Source: Vibrio hepatarius | GTDB lineage: Bacteria; Pseudomonadota; Gammaproteobacteria; Enterobacterales; Vibrionaceae | Length of the DNA: 64,000 bases | Assembly (NCBI RefSeq): GCF_018860525.1 | Contig: NZ_JAHKPM010000006.1 | Span: forward strand, 1-64,000 | Direction: 5' to 3' | Shown here: piece by piece, positions 52,763-62,751 of the stretch | Layout of the letters: the number at the start of each line of letters is the position of its first letter | Position numbering within the stretch: position 1 is the first letter of the stretch | Made by a program: the position numbers and the translations under genes | Notes under the pieces: generated by a model | Seen by the model: only the letters and a program-made list of their open reading frames with translations | Told to the model about the DNA's origin: nothing | The model's database searches: none

Positions 52763-54559
52763 TTAATCCCAAAAGTTCTTTGATTGTTGATCTCTTTCCA
52801 TTTCCCGACCAAAAATTTCTTCCAATTCTTTGCGGGCTTCTTTAGCTCTCATCGCCAATTGCTTATCTTCATGGTGTTGAGGAAGTAGTTCTTTCAGCAT
52901 ACCATGATCAAGCTTTTTAAAGTGGGCTTCCGCTCGTTTAGCCTGATAAGGATGCATACCAAGCTCAACCAAGGCTTGACGCCCTAAATCTAATGCACCT
53001 AAGAAAGTTTCTCGAGAGTAATTTTCGACACCATGGCCGATCAACTGGTAGGCCTCGACTCGGCTTCTCGCACGAGCAAACAGCTTAAGATTCGGGAAGT
53101 GATATTTACATAACTCAACAATTTTCATGATCTCTTCTGGCGAGTCAGTGCATATCACCATGGCTTCCGCTTTATTCGCTCCTGCCGCTCTTAACAAATC
53201 AAGCTGGGTTGCGTCACCATAAAATACTTTATATCCATATTTTCTCAACAAGTGAATCTGGCTGGCATCGCTTTCCAATACCGTGACCCGTATTTTATTG
53301 GCATACATTAAACGACCAATAATCTGACCAAAGCGACCGAAGCCAGCAATAATAACGCGAGGCTGTCGATTAACAACATCACTGCGCTTTAGCCCTGACT
53401 CGTCAAAGTTTAATCCCCGCGCATACCACTTACTTTGCGCCATCAAAAGAAGCGGCGTAGTCACCATAGATAAACTCACCACTACCAACAAGAAAGCATT
53501 TTGCTCAGGAGCAATCAGCCCCTCTTTGCTCGCCGCAGTAAAAATAACAAACGCAAATTCACCACCTTGGCTCAAAATAGCTGCCATTTTGCTGCGCACT
53601 TTAGGCCGCCCGCCTGATAATCTTGCAAGGAAGTACAAAATCAGACCTTTAATCAAAACCAGACCAAATACTGCTGCCAATACGCTTAGTGGTTCTAGCG
53701 CTAACAAGCCCAAATTAACCGCCATACCAACAGCGATAAAGAACAGACCAAGCAGCAAACCTTTAAAAGGTTCAATCGCAATTTCTAGCTCATGTCGATA
53801 TTCACTTTCAGCCAGCAGAACGCCGGCAAGGAAGGTACCTAATGCCATTGATAATCCAAGATGCTTCATCAATAAAGCAATGCCAATGACTAGCAATAAA
53901 GCAGCAACAGTGAATAACTCTCGTACACCACTTAAAACGACATAGCGAAACAAAGGGCGCAGCAGGAAATGCCCCCCAACCAGTAGACCTATTACGCCGC
54001 ATAGCATCCAAATAGCATCCGACCAGTTACCTGCTGTATTACCCGCCAGAATAGGCAAAATCGCCAACATGGGAATAACAGCAATATCTTGAAACAAAAG
54101 CACAGCAAAACCTGACTGACCCGTCTCACTACCAGCAAGCCCTTGTTCTTCTATCACTTTTAAGGCGATAGCCGTCGAGGAAAGCGCCAGCCCCATACCT
54201 ATGACTAAGCTTGTTTGCCAACTGAGCCCAAAAAAATAGGCTACCGCACCTATAGCTGCGGTAGAGATAACAACCTGAGCACCACCAAGTCCTAAAATTG
54301 GGCCTTTCATTTGCAGCAGCTTTTTGGGGTTTAGCTCCAAACCTATCAAAAATAGCAGCAGTACAACGCCAAATTCGGCAAAGTGTAAAATAGCCTCAAC
54401 ATCACTGATTAAGCTAAAGCCCCAAGGGCCAATGACTACCCCAGCCAATAAATAACCAAGGACTGAGCCCAGCCCTAATCGCTGAGCAAGAGGCACCGCA
54501 ATGACAGCGGCGGTCAAAAAAATCACGCTGCTTTGTAAGAAATCACTTTCAAGTGCCAA
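52763..54559 (-). CDS. kefB: Glutathione-regulated K+/H+ antiporter KefB-type
   Basis: A 598-aa CPA2 antiporter with about twelve membrane helices (residues 5-380; [14 protein letters not shown] carries the ion path) and an RCK_N domain (about 400-520) with the nucleotide-binding [13 protein letters not shown]. Electrophile adducts of glutathione open it and acidify the cytoplasm as protection. Its start overlaps the kefG stop by 11 bp, so the partner is made together with it. Confidence 0.95.
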   Translation of the reverse strand: MALESDFLQSSVIFLTAAVIAVPLAQRLGLGSVLGYLLAGVVIGPWGFSLISDVEAILHFAEFGVVLLLFLIGLELNPKKLLQMKGPILGLGGAQVVISTAAIGAVAYFFGLSWQTSLVIGMGLALSSTAIALKVIEEQGLAGSETGQSGFAVLLFQDIAVIPMLAILPILAGNTAGNWSDAIWMLCGVIGLLVGGHFLLRPLFRYVVLSGVRELFTVAALLLVIGIALLMKHLGLSMALGTFLAGVLLAESEYRHELEIAIEPFKGLLLGLFFIAVGMAVNLGLLALEPLSVLAAVFGLVLIKGLILYFLARLSGGRPKVRSKMAAILSQGGEFAFVIFTAASKEGLIAPEQNAFLLVVVSLSMVTTPLLLMAQSKWYARGLNFDESGLKRSDVVNRQPRVIIAGFGRFGQIIGRLMYANKIRVTVLESDASQIHLLRKYGYKVFYGDATQLDLLRAAGANKAEAMVICTDSPEEIMKIVELCKYHFPNLKLFARARSRVEAYQLIGHGVENYSRETFLGALDLGRQALVELGMHPYQAKRAEAHFKKLDHGMLKELLPQHHEDKQLAMRAKEARKELEEIFGREMERDQQSKNFWD

Positions 54560-55157
54560 GCGGGTCTCCTTCTACATCGAAACTGGTAGCAGAACCTGTA
54601 GTAAGATTAAGTAGCCATCTATGATAGTTTTCAGCATGTTGTGAACGGTCCGCCTCAGAGATGTTCCTTGCCCAATAAAGAACTAAAGGTTCAATCCAAT
54701 GCATTTGACACAAGGCCGCTGATAATTCAAAAGGTTGCAGTATTTCAGACAAGGGATATCGGTTATAACCTTCACTACAAAAAGCTTCTTCATTACCCCC
54801 AGTGGTAATTATGCTTCGCCAATATTTACCTTTCAGTGCTTCTCCCTTGCCATAGGCAAACCCTTTTGCCAATACTCTATCCATCCACTCTTTAAGTAAC
54901 GCTGGGCAAGAATACATGTATAGTGGATGCTGGAATACGATCACATCGTGCTCTAGAAGAAGTTGCTGCTCTGAATCAACATCGATGAAAAAGTCAGGGT
55001 AGTATGCGTATAAGTCACGCACAGTGACCTGTTCAAGCGAAGCGATCTTTTTGAGCATAACTTGGTTAGCAACCGAGCTATGTGATTCGGGATGAGCATA
55101 AATCACCAGAACTTTTGCGCTTTCAGGAAAGTCAGTGTTTAAATCAGTTACCGCCAT
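54549..55157 (-). CDS. kefG: KefB ancillary NAD(P)H oxidoreductase
   Basis: A 202-aa flavodoxin-like quinone reductase of the YheR/KefG family, needed for full KefB activity. Motifs include [43 protein letters not shown] and the flavin-binding TTGGNEEAF. It is first in the kefGB operon and divergent from the ABC-F gene. Confidence 0.95.
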   Translation of the reverse strand: MAVTDLNTDFPESAKVLVIYAHPESHSSVANQVMLKKIASLEQVTVRDLYAYYPDFFIDVDSEQQLLLEHDVIVFQHPLYMYSCPALLKEWMDRVLAKGFAYGKGEALKGKYWRSIITTGGNEEAFCSEGYNRYPLSEILQPFELSAALCQMHWIEPLVLYWARNISEADRSQHAENYHRWLLNLTTGSATSFDVEGDPLGT

Positions 55158-55327
55158 GTTTTAAGCAGCCATCCTTTTATTCTCAAGACATAAGAGCGTT
55201 TTTATCAGTATGAGTTTGTTATACGTTGTTGTTAAGCATAACGCAATGATCGACATTTTATCTCATTCCTCCTACTATTCGACGCGATAAGAGAACTATT
55301 AAATAATAAACAATAAAGCATAAAATT

Positions 55328-57250
55328 ATGATTACCTTTTCTGATATCCAACTACTTCGGGGTGGTAAAGCCTTACTGGATAATACCTCAGCAACCATTC
55401 ACCCAGGCGATAAAATTGGCTTAGTGGGTAAAAATGGGTGCGGCAAATCAACCCTATTTGCGCTGATTAAAAACGAACTCTCTACTGATGCCGGTAACTT
55501 CAGTTGCCCTTCTCATTGGGAATTAGCGTGGGTCGCTCAAGAAACTCCTGCAATAGAACGACAAGCTTTGGATTACGTCATTGACGGTGATCGTGAATAC
55601 CGCAGCTTGGAAACCAAGCTTGTCAAAGCCGAACAAGACGATAATGGTACACTGGTTGCCGAACTGCATGGGAAAATTGAAACGATTGGCGGCTACAGCA
55701 TCCGCGCCCGCGCCGCTGAGCTACTCGACGGTCTTGGATTTTCTCAGCAGCAGATGAACTGGAGCCTAACCCAATTTTCCGGTGGTTGGCGGATGCGTTT
55801 AAACCTCGCACAAGCCCTGTTGTGCCGCTCAGATCTATTATTACTTGATGAGCCGACCAACCATTTAGATCTGGATGCTGTAATGTGGCTAGAACGCTGG
55901 TTGCAGAACTACCCTGGAACTCTAATCTTAATTTCCCATGACAGAGACTTTTTAGACCCTATCGTTAACCGTATTATTCATGTTGAAAATCAGCACCTCA
56001 ATGAATACACAGGTAACTATTCTTCCTTTGAAACACAACGGGCGCAAAAGTTGATCCTCCAGCAAGCCATGTATCAGAAGCAACAAAAGCAAATGGCGCA
56101 CATGCAAAGTTATATTGACCGTTTTCGCTACAAAGCCTCGAAAGCACGGCAAGCACAAAGCCGAATTAAAGCTCTAGAGAAAATGGAGCAGGTCTTGCCA
56201 GCACAGTTCGATAATCCTTTCAGTTTTGAGTTTCGTCAACCCAATGCGCTTCCCAATCCGATCATCATGATGGATGAAGTATCCGCAGGCTATGATAACA
56301 ACCTGATCCTAGAAAAAATTCGTTTCAATCTTGTGCCTGGCAGCCGTATCGGCTTACTGGGCCGAAATGGCGCAGGGAAATCAACTCTGATCAAGTTATT
56401 ATCGGGAGAACTAGCACCTCAAAGTGGCGATCTCAATTACTCACAAGGAGTGAAAATAGGCTATTTTGCCCAGCACCAATTGGAAACGCTCCACCCGCAA
56501 GAAACGCCTCTACAGCATATGATGCAGATCGCGCCGGACAAAAATGAACTTGAACTGCGCAATTATCTGGGCAGCTTTGGTTTTCAGGGTGACAAAGCCT
56601 TAGAACCAGTCGAACCCTTTTCTGGAGGAGAAAAAGCTCGCTTAGTTCTTGCGCTAGTTGTATGGCAAAAGCCCAATTTACTACTGCTTGATGAACCCAC
56701 TAACCACTTAGACCTCGATATGCGTCAGGCATTAACGTTTGCCCTGCAGACCTTTGAAGGAGCAATGGTGATTGTGTCCCACGATCGTTATTTGCTGCGC
56801 GCGACCACCGACGACCTTTATCTGGTGCATGATCAGCAGGTTGCACCTTTTGACGGAGACCTTAACGATTACTACAAATGGCTAACTGAACAACAAAAGG
56901 CAGAACGTCGCGAAACACAGGCTCTATTGCCAGAAAAAAACACCGCCAACAGTGCTGCAGCAAAAAAAGAACAAAAGCGGCGTGATGCTGAACTTCGCAA
57001 ACAAACAGCCCCTATCCGCAAAGCATTGACCAAATTAGAAGCTCAAATGAATAGTTTAAGCTCGGCACTCAGCCAAACAGAGTTAGAATTATCCGATACC
57101 TCACTGTATGAGCCGGAAAATAAAGCTAAACTTAATCAAGTATTAACGACTCAAAGCCAAGCCAAAATAAAACTTGGAGACATCGAATTAGAATGGATGA
57201 CATATCAAGAAGAACTAGAAAAAATGGAACAGGAGTTTAATAGCCAATGA
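55328..57250 (+). CDS. yheS: ABC-F family ATPase YheS
   Basis: A 640-aa protein with two ABC domains and no membrane part: Walker A GKNGCGKST (about 35-43) and GRNGAGKST (about 342), signatures FSGGWRMR and FSGGEKARL, and two LLLLDEPTNHLD boxes. The ABC-F linker (TGNYSSFETQRAQ) and a C-terminal coiled coil follow. ABC-F proteins act on ribosomes; YheS is thought to help translation of difficult sequences. Its stop overlaps the next gene by 4 bp. Confidence 0.96.
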   Translation: MITFSDIQLLRGGKALLDNTSATIHPGDKIGLVGKNGCGKSTLFALIKNELSTDAGNFSCPSHWELAWVAQETPAIERQALDYVIDGDREYRSLETKLVKAEQDDNGTLVAELHGKIETIGGYSIRARAAELLDGLGFSQQQMNWSLTQFSGGWRMRLNLAQALLCRSDLLLLDEPTNHLDLDAVMWLERWLQNYPGTLILISHDRDFLDPIVNRIIHVENQHLNEYTGNYSSFETQRAQKLILQQAMYQKQQKQMAHMQSYIDRFRYKASKARQAQSRIKALEKMEQVLPAQFDNPFSFEFRQPNALPNPIIMMDEVSAGYDNNLILEKIRFNLVPGSRIGLLGRNGAGKSTLIKLLSGELAPQSGDLNYSQGVKIGYFAQHQLETLHPQETPLQHMMQIAPDKNELELRNYLGSFGFQGDKALEPVEPFSGGEKARLVLALVVWQKPNLLLLDEPTNHLDLDMRQALTFALQTFEGAMVIVSHDRYLLRATTDDLYLVHDQQVAPFDGDLNDYYKWLTEQQKAERRETQALLPEKNTANSAAAKKEQKRRDAELRKQTAPIRKALTKLEAQMNSLSSALSQTELELSDTSLYEPENKAKLNQVLTTQSQAKIKLGDIELEWMTYQEELEKMEQEFNSQ

Positions 57251-57726
57251 GCTCAAAGCACGTATCAGTGTCCCTAACATTAGAACGCCTGTGGCAATTT
57301 AGCTTGCAATATTATAGCGTCCGGGAAGTCAAAGATGCGTGCCTCAATCTTCAAAACCAGTTCAAAGGCAATGTAAATCTTCTCCTGCTGCTTAAATGGC
57401 TGGATGAGCAGCAAGCCACTTTCCTTGACGAAGATTGGCATAAAATCGAACAATGCCTAGGACGTTCTGAAACCTTGCTACACAGCTACCGAGATATACG
57501 TCGCAAGCTTAAGTCTCATGTCCCAGAGACCTTGTATCGTGAATCACTCCAGTTTGAACTGCAACTTGAAAAGCAACAGCAATCTGACCTAGTTGACTGC
57601 ATCAACAGTATAACCTTATTACACAATAAAAATGATCCTCTGACATTAAGGTACTGTCGTCAACTCGGGGGAGAACACTTACACCAAGCGTTTGCCCAGC
57701 CAATAGATGACCTTACTCACCAATAG
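57247..57726 (+). CDS. TIGR02444 family protein
   Basis: A 159-aa helical cytoplasmic protein with the family's FSLQYYSVREVKDACLNLQNQF and LLLLKWLDEQ blocks. Function unknown. It overlaps yheS by 4 bp (ATGA) and lies 8 bp from yheT, so it is in the yheS-yheT-yheU transcript. Confidence 0.88.
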   Translation: MSSKHVSVSLTLERLWQFSLQYYSVREVKDACLNLQNQFKGNVNLLLLLKWLDEQQATFLDEDWHKIEQCLGRSETLLHSYRDIRRKLKSHVPETLYRESLQFELQLEKQQQSDLVDCINSITLLHNKNDPLTLRYCRQLGGEHLHQAFAQPIDDLTHQ

Positions 57727-57734
57727 GATTTGCT

Positions 57735-58712
57735 ATGACCCATTTCACTGCAGCCAAAGGTTTATCCAATCCGCATTTACAAACGTTAGCTCCTCGCTTT
57801 ATTCGAAAAAAAGCATTATTTGAGCCAATTTGGCAACGACTTGATACGCCAGATAATGATTTCCTTGATTTAGCATGGAGCGAAGATTGGCAAACCGCAC
57901 AAGCACAAAAAAAACCGATTTTTATTCTCTTTCATGGCCTAGAAGGTTGTTTTTATAGCCCATATGCCAATGGCTTAATGCATGCTTTTGCAAAACAAGG
58001 TTGGTTATCTGTTATGATGCATTTTCGTGGTTGCAGTGGCCAACCTAACCACAATGCACGTAGTTATCACTCGGGTGAAATAGAAGATGCGCGTTATTTC
58101 CTTGAGCATATAAACTTCCAGTTTCCCAACCAAACAAAAGTTGCCGTTGGTATATCACTAGGTGGTAACATGTTGGCGAATTATCTCGCACAATATAATC
58201 AGGATCCTATGATCTCTGCTGCAACAATCATATCAGCACCTTTAGACCTCTCAGCTTGTTCTACGCGTATCGAACAAGGTTTTTCAAAAATCTACAAGAC
58301 TTACTTACTCTCTTCACTGAAAAAAAATGCACTGCGAAAACATCACTTAATCAAAGGTGAGTTAGACGTTTCTTACCAAAGCATTAAACGTGTAACTAAG
58401 CTTTATGAATTTGATGATTTAATCACAGCACCATTACACGGTTTTAACGGTGCACAGGACTATTATCATCGCTGCTCTGGCATTAACAAACTCAAGAATA
58501 TTCGTCTTCCCCTACAAATCATCCATGCAAAAGACGACCCTTTTATGACAGAGGCAGTGATCCCTAAATATGCATTACCTAGCAATATCGACTATCGATT
58601 ATTTGAGCAAGGCGGCCATGTAGGCTTTGTAACTGGAAGTGCTTTAAGACCTAAGTTCTGGCTTGAAGAGGCACTGCCTGCTTACTATCAAAGTTGGGCT
58701 TTATCTAAATAA
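57735..58712 (+). CDS. yheT: Alpha/beta hydrolase YheT
   Basis: A 325-aa hydrolase of the YheT/ABHD1-3 type. The nucleophile elbow GISLGGNM has the serine near residue 146. LFHGLEGC holds the oxyanion region. An aspartate in HAKDDPFM and a histidine in EQGGHVGFV complete the triad. It starts MTHFTAAKGLSNPHLQTLAP, typical of the family. Substrate unknown. Confidence 0.93.
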   Translation: MTHFTAAKGLSNPHLQTLAPRFIRKKALFEPIWQRLDTPDNDFLDLAWSEDWQTAQAQKKPIFILFHGLEGCFYSPYANGLMHAFAKQGWLSVMMHFRGCSGQPNHNARSYHSGEIEDARYFLEHINFQFPNQTKVAVGISLGGNMLANYLAQYNQDPMISAATIISAPLDLSACSTRIEQGFSKIYKTYLLSSLKKNALRKHHLIKGELDVSYQSIKRVTKLYEFDDLITAPLHGFNGAQDYYHRCSGINKLKNIRLPLQIIHAKDDPFMTEAVIPKYALPSNIDYRLFEQGGHVGFVTGSALRPKFWLEEALPAYYQSWALSK

Positions 58713-58751
58713 AGCATGACGCATCATCGAACATAAAAGACAGAGGTATTT

Positions 58752-58970
58752 ATGATCGTTCCTTGGCAACAAATTGCTCCAGAAACGTTAGATAACTTAA
58801 TTCAAGAATTCATACTGCGAGAAGGTACCGATTACGGCGTATCAGAAGTCTCTTTACCCGACAAGATCGACCAAGTTAAACACCAGCTCGCATCTGGAGA
58901 AGCTGTCGTGGTGTTCTCAGAACTTCACGATACAGTCGATATCCAGCTCAAACAAAAATTTTCTTTTTAA
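58752..58970 (+). CDS. yheU: YheU family protein
   Basis: A 72-aa protein with [20 protein letters not shown] and REGTDYG, matching E. coli YheU in sequence type and neighbours (yheT and prkB). Cytoplasmic, function unknown. Good ribosome binding site (AGAGG). Confidence 0.95.
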   Translation: MIVPWQQIAPETLDNLIQEFILREGTDYGVSEVSLPDKIDQVKHQLASGEAVVVFSELHDTVDIQLKQKFSF

Positions 58971-59052
58971 AACACAGCATACAGTGCTCTCTCTACAAAG
59001 CATGTTATAGTGAAATGCAACAATGGACAGTTATTCATAGACAAGGGTTGGC

Positions 59053-59922
59053 ATGTCAGCAAAACATCCAGTTATCGCCGTTACTGGCTCTTCAGGTGCC
59101 GGAACTACAACTACATCCGAAGCTTTTCGCAAGATGTTCAACATGATGAAGGTTAAACCTGCTTGGGTTGAGGGTGATAGCTTCCACCGCTTTACGCGTC
59201 CCGAAATGGACGTAGAAATTCGCAAAGCCAGAGAGCAAGGACGACATATTAGCTACTTTGGGCCTCAAGCAAATGACTTCCCTACCCTGGCAGAGTTTTT
59301 CCGTAAATATGGTAATGACGGTATTGGTAAAATCCGCCGTTACCTCCATACTTTTGACGAAGCAGTACCCTACAATCAGATGCCGGGAACATTTACTCCT
59401 TGGCAAGAGCTCCCAGAGAGCTCTGATGTTCTTTTTTATGAAGGGTTACATGGTGGTGTCGTTGATGGTGATATTAACGTCGCGCAGCATGTTGACTTTC
59501 TAATTGGTATGGTACCGATCGTCAATCTTGAATGGATTCAAAAGTTTGTTCGGGATACTCGCGATAGAGGTCATTCCCGTGAAGCTGTGATGGACTCCAT
59601 TGTACGCTCGATGGATGACTACTTAAACTACATCACGCCTCAATTTTCTCGAACTCATATTAACTTCCAAAGGGTCCCGACCGTTGATACCTCGAACCCG
59701 CTCAATGCTAAAGGGATCCCAAGTCTTGATGAAAGTTTTGTGGTCATTCGTCTCCGCGGGATTAAAAATGTTGATTTCCCTTACTTACTGGCAATGATAG
59801 ATGGCTCATTTATGTCGCGCCATAACACCATTGTTGTACCTGGCGGAAAGATGAGTTTTGCTGTTGAGTTAATTGTTCGTCCGATACTTCAACAATTAAT
59901 TGAAACCGGAAAAATTGGTTAA
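59053..59922 (+). CDS. prkB: Phosphoribulokinase-like protein PrkB
   Basis: A 289-aa P-loop kinase homologous to phosphoribulokinase, with the Walker A GSSGAGTTTTSEAF near residue 12 and YEGLHGG. No Calvin-cycle genes are nearby, and in enterics the substrate is unknown. As in E. coli it precedes crp; the yhfA gene found between them in E. coli is absent here (59923-60163 is non-coding). Confidence 0.94.
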   Translation: MSAKHPVIAVTGSSGAGTTTTSEAFRKMFNMMKVKPAWVEGDSFHRFTRPEMDVEIRKAREQGRHISYFGPQANDFPTLAEFFRKYGNDGIGKIRRYLHTFDEAVPYNQMPGTFTPWQELPESSDVLFYEGLHGGVVDGDINVAQHVDFLIGMVPIVNLEWIQKFVRDTRDRGHSREAVMDSIVRSMDDYLNYITPQFSRTHINFQRVPTVDTSNPLNAKGIPSLDESFVVIRLRGIKNVDFPYLLAMIDGSFMSRHNTIVVPGGKMSFAVELIVRPILQQLIETGKIG

Positions 59923-59954
59923 GACTTACTTATATACACGATTACTTTTCATAC

Positions 59955-59970
59955 CGTGATCATGTGCACA
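59955..59970 (+). promoter_or_regulatory. Candidate CRP site upstream of crp
   Basis: CGTGA-N6-GCACA matches the CRP consensus TGTGA-N6-TCACA at 8 of 10 positions, about 194 bp before the crp start. It would fit autoregulation, which is known in E. coli. Single match by eye. Confidence 0.4.
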
Positions 59971-60163
59971 TTTCTGCGTACGAAATAGCCAATCACAGGC
60001 GATTAAAATCAAGAAATCAATTCAAAAAAAAGATACTATTTGAAACAGAAACAAAGATGGCTTGCAGCATTTGAAAAGTGCTCTTATCCTAGTAAGTCTT
60101 GATTCAAGGCTTAGCTAATACATGGAAAGTAGCAAGCGTACCCTGCAGAGGAAGTGAGATATT

Positions 60164-60796
60164 ATGGTTCTAGGTAAACCTCAAACTGATCCAACATTAG
60201 AGTGGTTCCTTTCACATTGTCATATTCATAAGTACCCATCTAAGAGCACATTGATCCATGCTGGCGAGAAAGCGGAGACGCTTTACTACATTGTCAAAGG
60301 TTCAGTCGCGGTACTTATCAAAGACGAAGAAGGCAAGGAAATGATACTGTCTTACCTAAACCAAGGTGACTTTATCGGTGAGCTTGGTTTATTCGAAGAA
60401 GACCAAGAACGTACAGCATGGGTTAGAGCTAAGTCGCCTTGTGAAGTAGCTGAGATTTCGTTTAAGAAATTCCGTCAACTTATTCAAGTCAATCCTGATA
60501 TCCTAATGCGCCTTTCTTCACAGATGGCGAGTCGCTTGCAAGTGACCAGCCAGAAAGTGGGTGATCTTGCTTTCTTAGATGTCACTGGCCGTATTGCTCA
60601 GACACTACTAAATCTAGCAAAACAGCCTGACGCAATGACACACCCAGACGGCATGCAGATCAAGATTACTCGCCAAGAAATTGGCCAGATTGTTGGCTGT
60701 TCACGTGAAACGGTTGGTCGTATTTTGAAGATGTTGGAAGAGCAAAATCTAATTTCAGCACATGGTAAAACGATCGTCGTATACGGCACTCGATAA
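60164..60796 (+). CDS. crp: cAMP receptor protein
   Basis: The global carbon-response regulator; 210 aa as in E. coli. The cAMP-binding barrel contains [20 protein letters not shown], and the helix-turn-helix [20 protein letters not shown] reads the TGTGA half-site. It starts [20 protein letters not shown] with a GAGGAAGTGAG ribosome binding region. Confidence 0.99.
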   Translation: MVLGKPQTDPTLEWFLSHCHIHKYPSKSTLIHAGEKAETLYYIVKGSVAVLIKDEEGKEMILSYLNQGDFIGELGLFEEDQERTAWVRAKSPCEVAEISFKKFRQLIQVNPDILMRLSSQMASRLQVTSQKVGDLAFLDVTGRIAQTLLNLAKQPDAMTHPDGMQIKITRQEIGQIVGCSRETVGRILKMLEEQNLISAHGKTIVVYGTR

Positions 60797-60812
60797 CCAT
60801 CAATCTGAAGAT

Positions 60813-60841
60813 TAAGCCGAGTGCAAATTTGCTCGGCTTAG
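60813..60841 (+). terminator. Terminator of crp
   Basis: An inverted repeat AAGCCGA/TCGGCTT enclosing the palindrome GCAAATTTGC, followed by GATTTTAAATTT, 17 bp after the crp stop. Confidence 0.75.
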
Positions 60842-60920
60842 ATTTTAAATTTGTCAATTAACTAGCCCTATCCTAACCTTAGTTTGAATTTTAATCATAA
60901 TTTTCAAACAGGATAGACTC

Positions 60921-61784
60921 ATGCTAACAAGGCTTACCTCTCAACTGTTATTGGTTTGCAGTCTTATTTCATCATTGGCAGTTGCCCAAACCACCATAAT
61001 TCACCCTATTCCACGAGAAGGCTCAGAGCTCGATCGCTACGCCATTGACCTCATTCAGTTTCTTGTCGATAAATCAGGTGAAGGCATATTACTCCAGCCT
61101 TATAAAACACCTGTTGATTCTCAATCTCGCAAAGTTAGCTTGCTTAAAGATGGTAAAATCACCATTGATTGGCTTGGTGCAGATAAAACTCTGGAACAAG
61201 AACTAATCCCTATTCGCTATCCTGTTTTTCGAGGGCTACTCGGTCACCGTATTTTTATCACCAACAAAGCGACTGCAGCCAAATTGGGAGACATAAACAA
61301 TATAGAGGAATTACGTAAACTCGGTATAATACAAGGCCAGGGCTGGGCAGATGTCAAAGTCTTAAAGTCTGGAGGGTTTAAAGTCAGAGAAGTCCCCAGT
61401 TTTGATAATATTTTTCGTATTGTTGATAGCGAGCGTACCGATTTATTCCCCAGAGCTGTTATCGAGCCCTATAGTGAAGTTGCCCAGCGTAGCCAGTTAA
61501 CTAATTTAGTCGTCGATGACAAACTCATGCTGATTTACCGTTTCCCGATGTTGTTGTTTGTTAGTCCCAATAACCCTGACGTTGCCGATATTTTGCAAAA
61601 AGCTTTTGAAACCTCATACCAGGATGGTTCTTTTGTCGCCTTCTTTGAACAATCACCTCTAGTGAAAAAAACCTTCGAACAAGCGGGCATAAGAAGCAGA
61701 AAAGCATTTACCATAGATAACCCTCACCTAAGCGAAAAGACTCGCTCAATTCCCGACCAATACTGGCTCAGTGTGACAGAATAA
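60921..61784 (+). CDS. Periplasmic solute-binding-like protein
   Basis: A 287-aa protein with a signal peptide ending LAVAQ and a mature part resembling type 2 periplasmic binding folds (solute-binding/ABC-amino-acid or sensor-like): SLLKDGKITIDWLGADKTLEQELIPIRYPVFRG and PSFDNIFRIVDSERTDLFPRAVIEPYSEVA. No transporter genes adjoin it. Similar stand-alone proteins are common in Vibrio and uncharacterised. Confidence 0.8.
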   Translation: MLTRLTSQLLLVCSLISSLAVAQTTIIHPIPREGSELDRYAIDLIQFLVDKSGEGILLQPYKTPVDSQSRKVSLLKDGKITIDWLGADKTLEQELIPIRYPVFRGLLGHRIFITNKATAAKLGDINNIEELRKLGIIQGQGWADVKVLKSGGFKVREVPSFDNIFRIVDSERTDLFPRAVIEPYSEVAQRSQLTNLVVDDKLMLIYRFPMLLFVSPNNPDVADILQKAFETSYQDGSFVAFFEQSPLVKKTFEQAGIRSRKAFTIDNPHLSEKTRSIPDQYWLSVTE

Positions 61785-61785
61785 G

Positions 61786-61812
61786 AAAAGGCGCCTATAT
61801 TAGGCACCTTTT
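61786..61812. terminator. Terminator between the binding-protein gene and DUF1338 gene
   Basis: An inverted repeat AAAAGGcGCCTA/TAGGCaCCTTTT (one mismatched pair) with T tracts on both sides, between convergent genes. Confidence 0.85.
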
Positions 61813-61861
61813 TACTAATAGGTTACAGCCTCTCCTAACAACAGATAGCCACTTAAACCAA

Positions 61862-62653
61862 CTAGTTATTGGTACTTTCGAATATCTTATCTGCCGATGC
61901 AGCAACAAACCCAGAGTACAGTTCCCCATTATTCATTGGGTAACGCTTTGCGAACTCATAAAAACCGCCAGGGACTGTTTGAACGCTCTCTGCAAAAGAT
62001 ACTGGCACTTTATCTGCCATCGTCGAGGACTGCTCAAGCAACACTTGCGGCGATCCCTTTATCTCACCACCCGACTCGTTAATTGTGAAACCTGCTTGGC
62101 GAAGGTAATCATTAACTTGTTTAGCTTCATCAAATGCACCAAGTTGATTAACACTAACGGTAAAATGATTTGCACCATAGCCATGAGCGGCAAGCCAAGA
62201 CGCATATTCACTCTCTTTTGCTAATTGCTGGTAGTCTTCAAAACTCAGCTCCCAAAGACGACCAGCGGATAAGAATTCATGACCCTTTAGCTGATTAGCG
62301 TCCACTTGTTTAACTAATTTGGTTACTATTTCCTGTAATTCTAAGGAACACTCTTCTACTTTTAATTCGCTAATAAACACTTTAGGTTGCTTAGGATCAG
62401 AGTGTTCATAGTGTTTGGCAACCAACTTTTTCGCCACAAACTGATAATCACCACACGCCACATAGCCTACATCAATAAAAGGTTGAGCTATGGCTTCCAT
62501 ACCCACTGGGTTTAAGTTAAACGTGCGCAATGCAATATGATCGTTGATAAGTGGTTCACTTTCTTGCAGCAGTTGGTGAACTTTATCCGCAGAAGGACAC
62601 AAGCGTTGAATATAGTCATTCCATAACGACTGAAACAAAACATCTGGCGTCAT
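61862..62653 (-). CDS. DUF1338 domain protein (2-oxoadipate dioxygenase/decarboxylase-like)
   Basis: A 263-aa member of the DUF1338 family, related to the iron enzyme HglS/YdcJ. It has NDHIALRTFNL (metal His near residue 37), GYGANHFTVSVN (second His), and YEFAKRYPM with the C-terminal GFVAASADKIFES. It is shorter than YdcJ (about 450 aa). It lies 98 bp downstream of astD on the same strand, so a link to arginine/succinylglutamate breakdown is possible but unproved. Confidence 0.85.
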   Translation of the reverse strand: MTPDVLFQSLWNDYIQRLCPSADKVHQLLQESEPLINDHIALRTFNLNPVGMEAIAQPFIDVGYVACGDYQFVAKKLVAKHYEHSDPKQPKVFISELKVEECSLELQEIVTKLVKQVDANQLKGHEFLSAGRLWELSFEDYQQLAKESEYASWLAAHGYGANHFTVSVNQLGAFDEAKQVNDYLRQAGFTINESGGEIKGSPQVLLEQSSTMADKVPVSFAESVQTVPGGFYEFAKRYPMNNGELYSGFVAASADKIFESTNN

Positions 62654-62751
62654 AACGCCTCCTTGTCGGGTTATCTAGTTGGAATTAGGCTCGCTGATAA
62701 GTCAATTTAGCAAGCCTTCACAGCCCTAAAATCAATAGGACTCAGTGCGAT

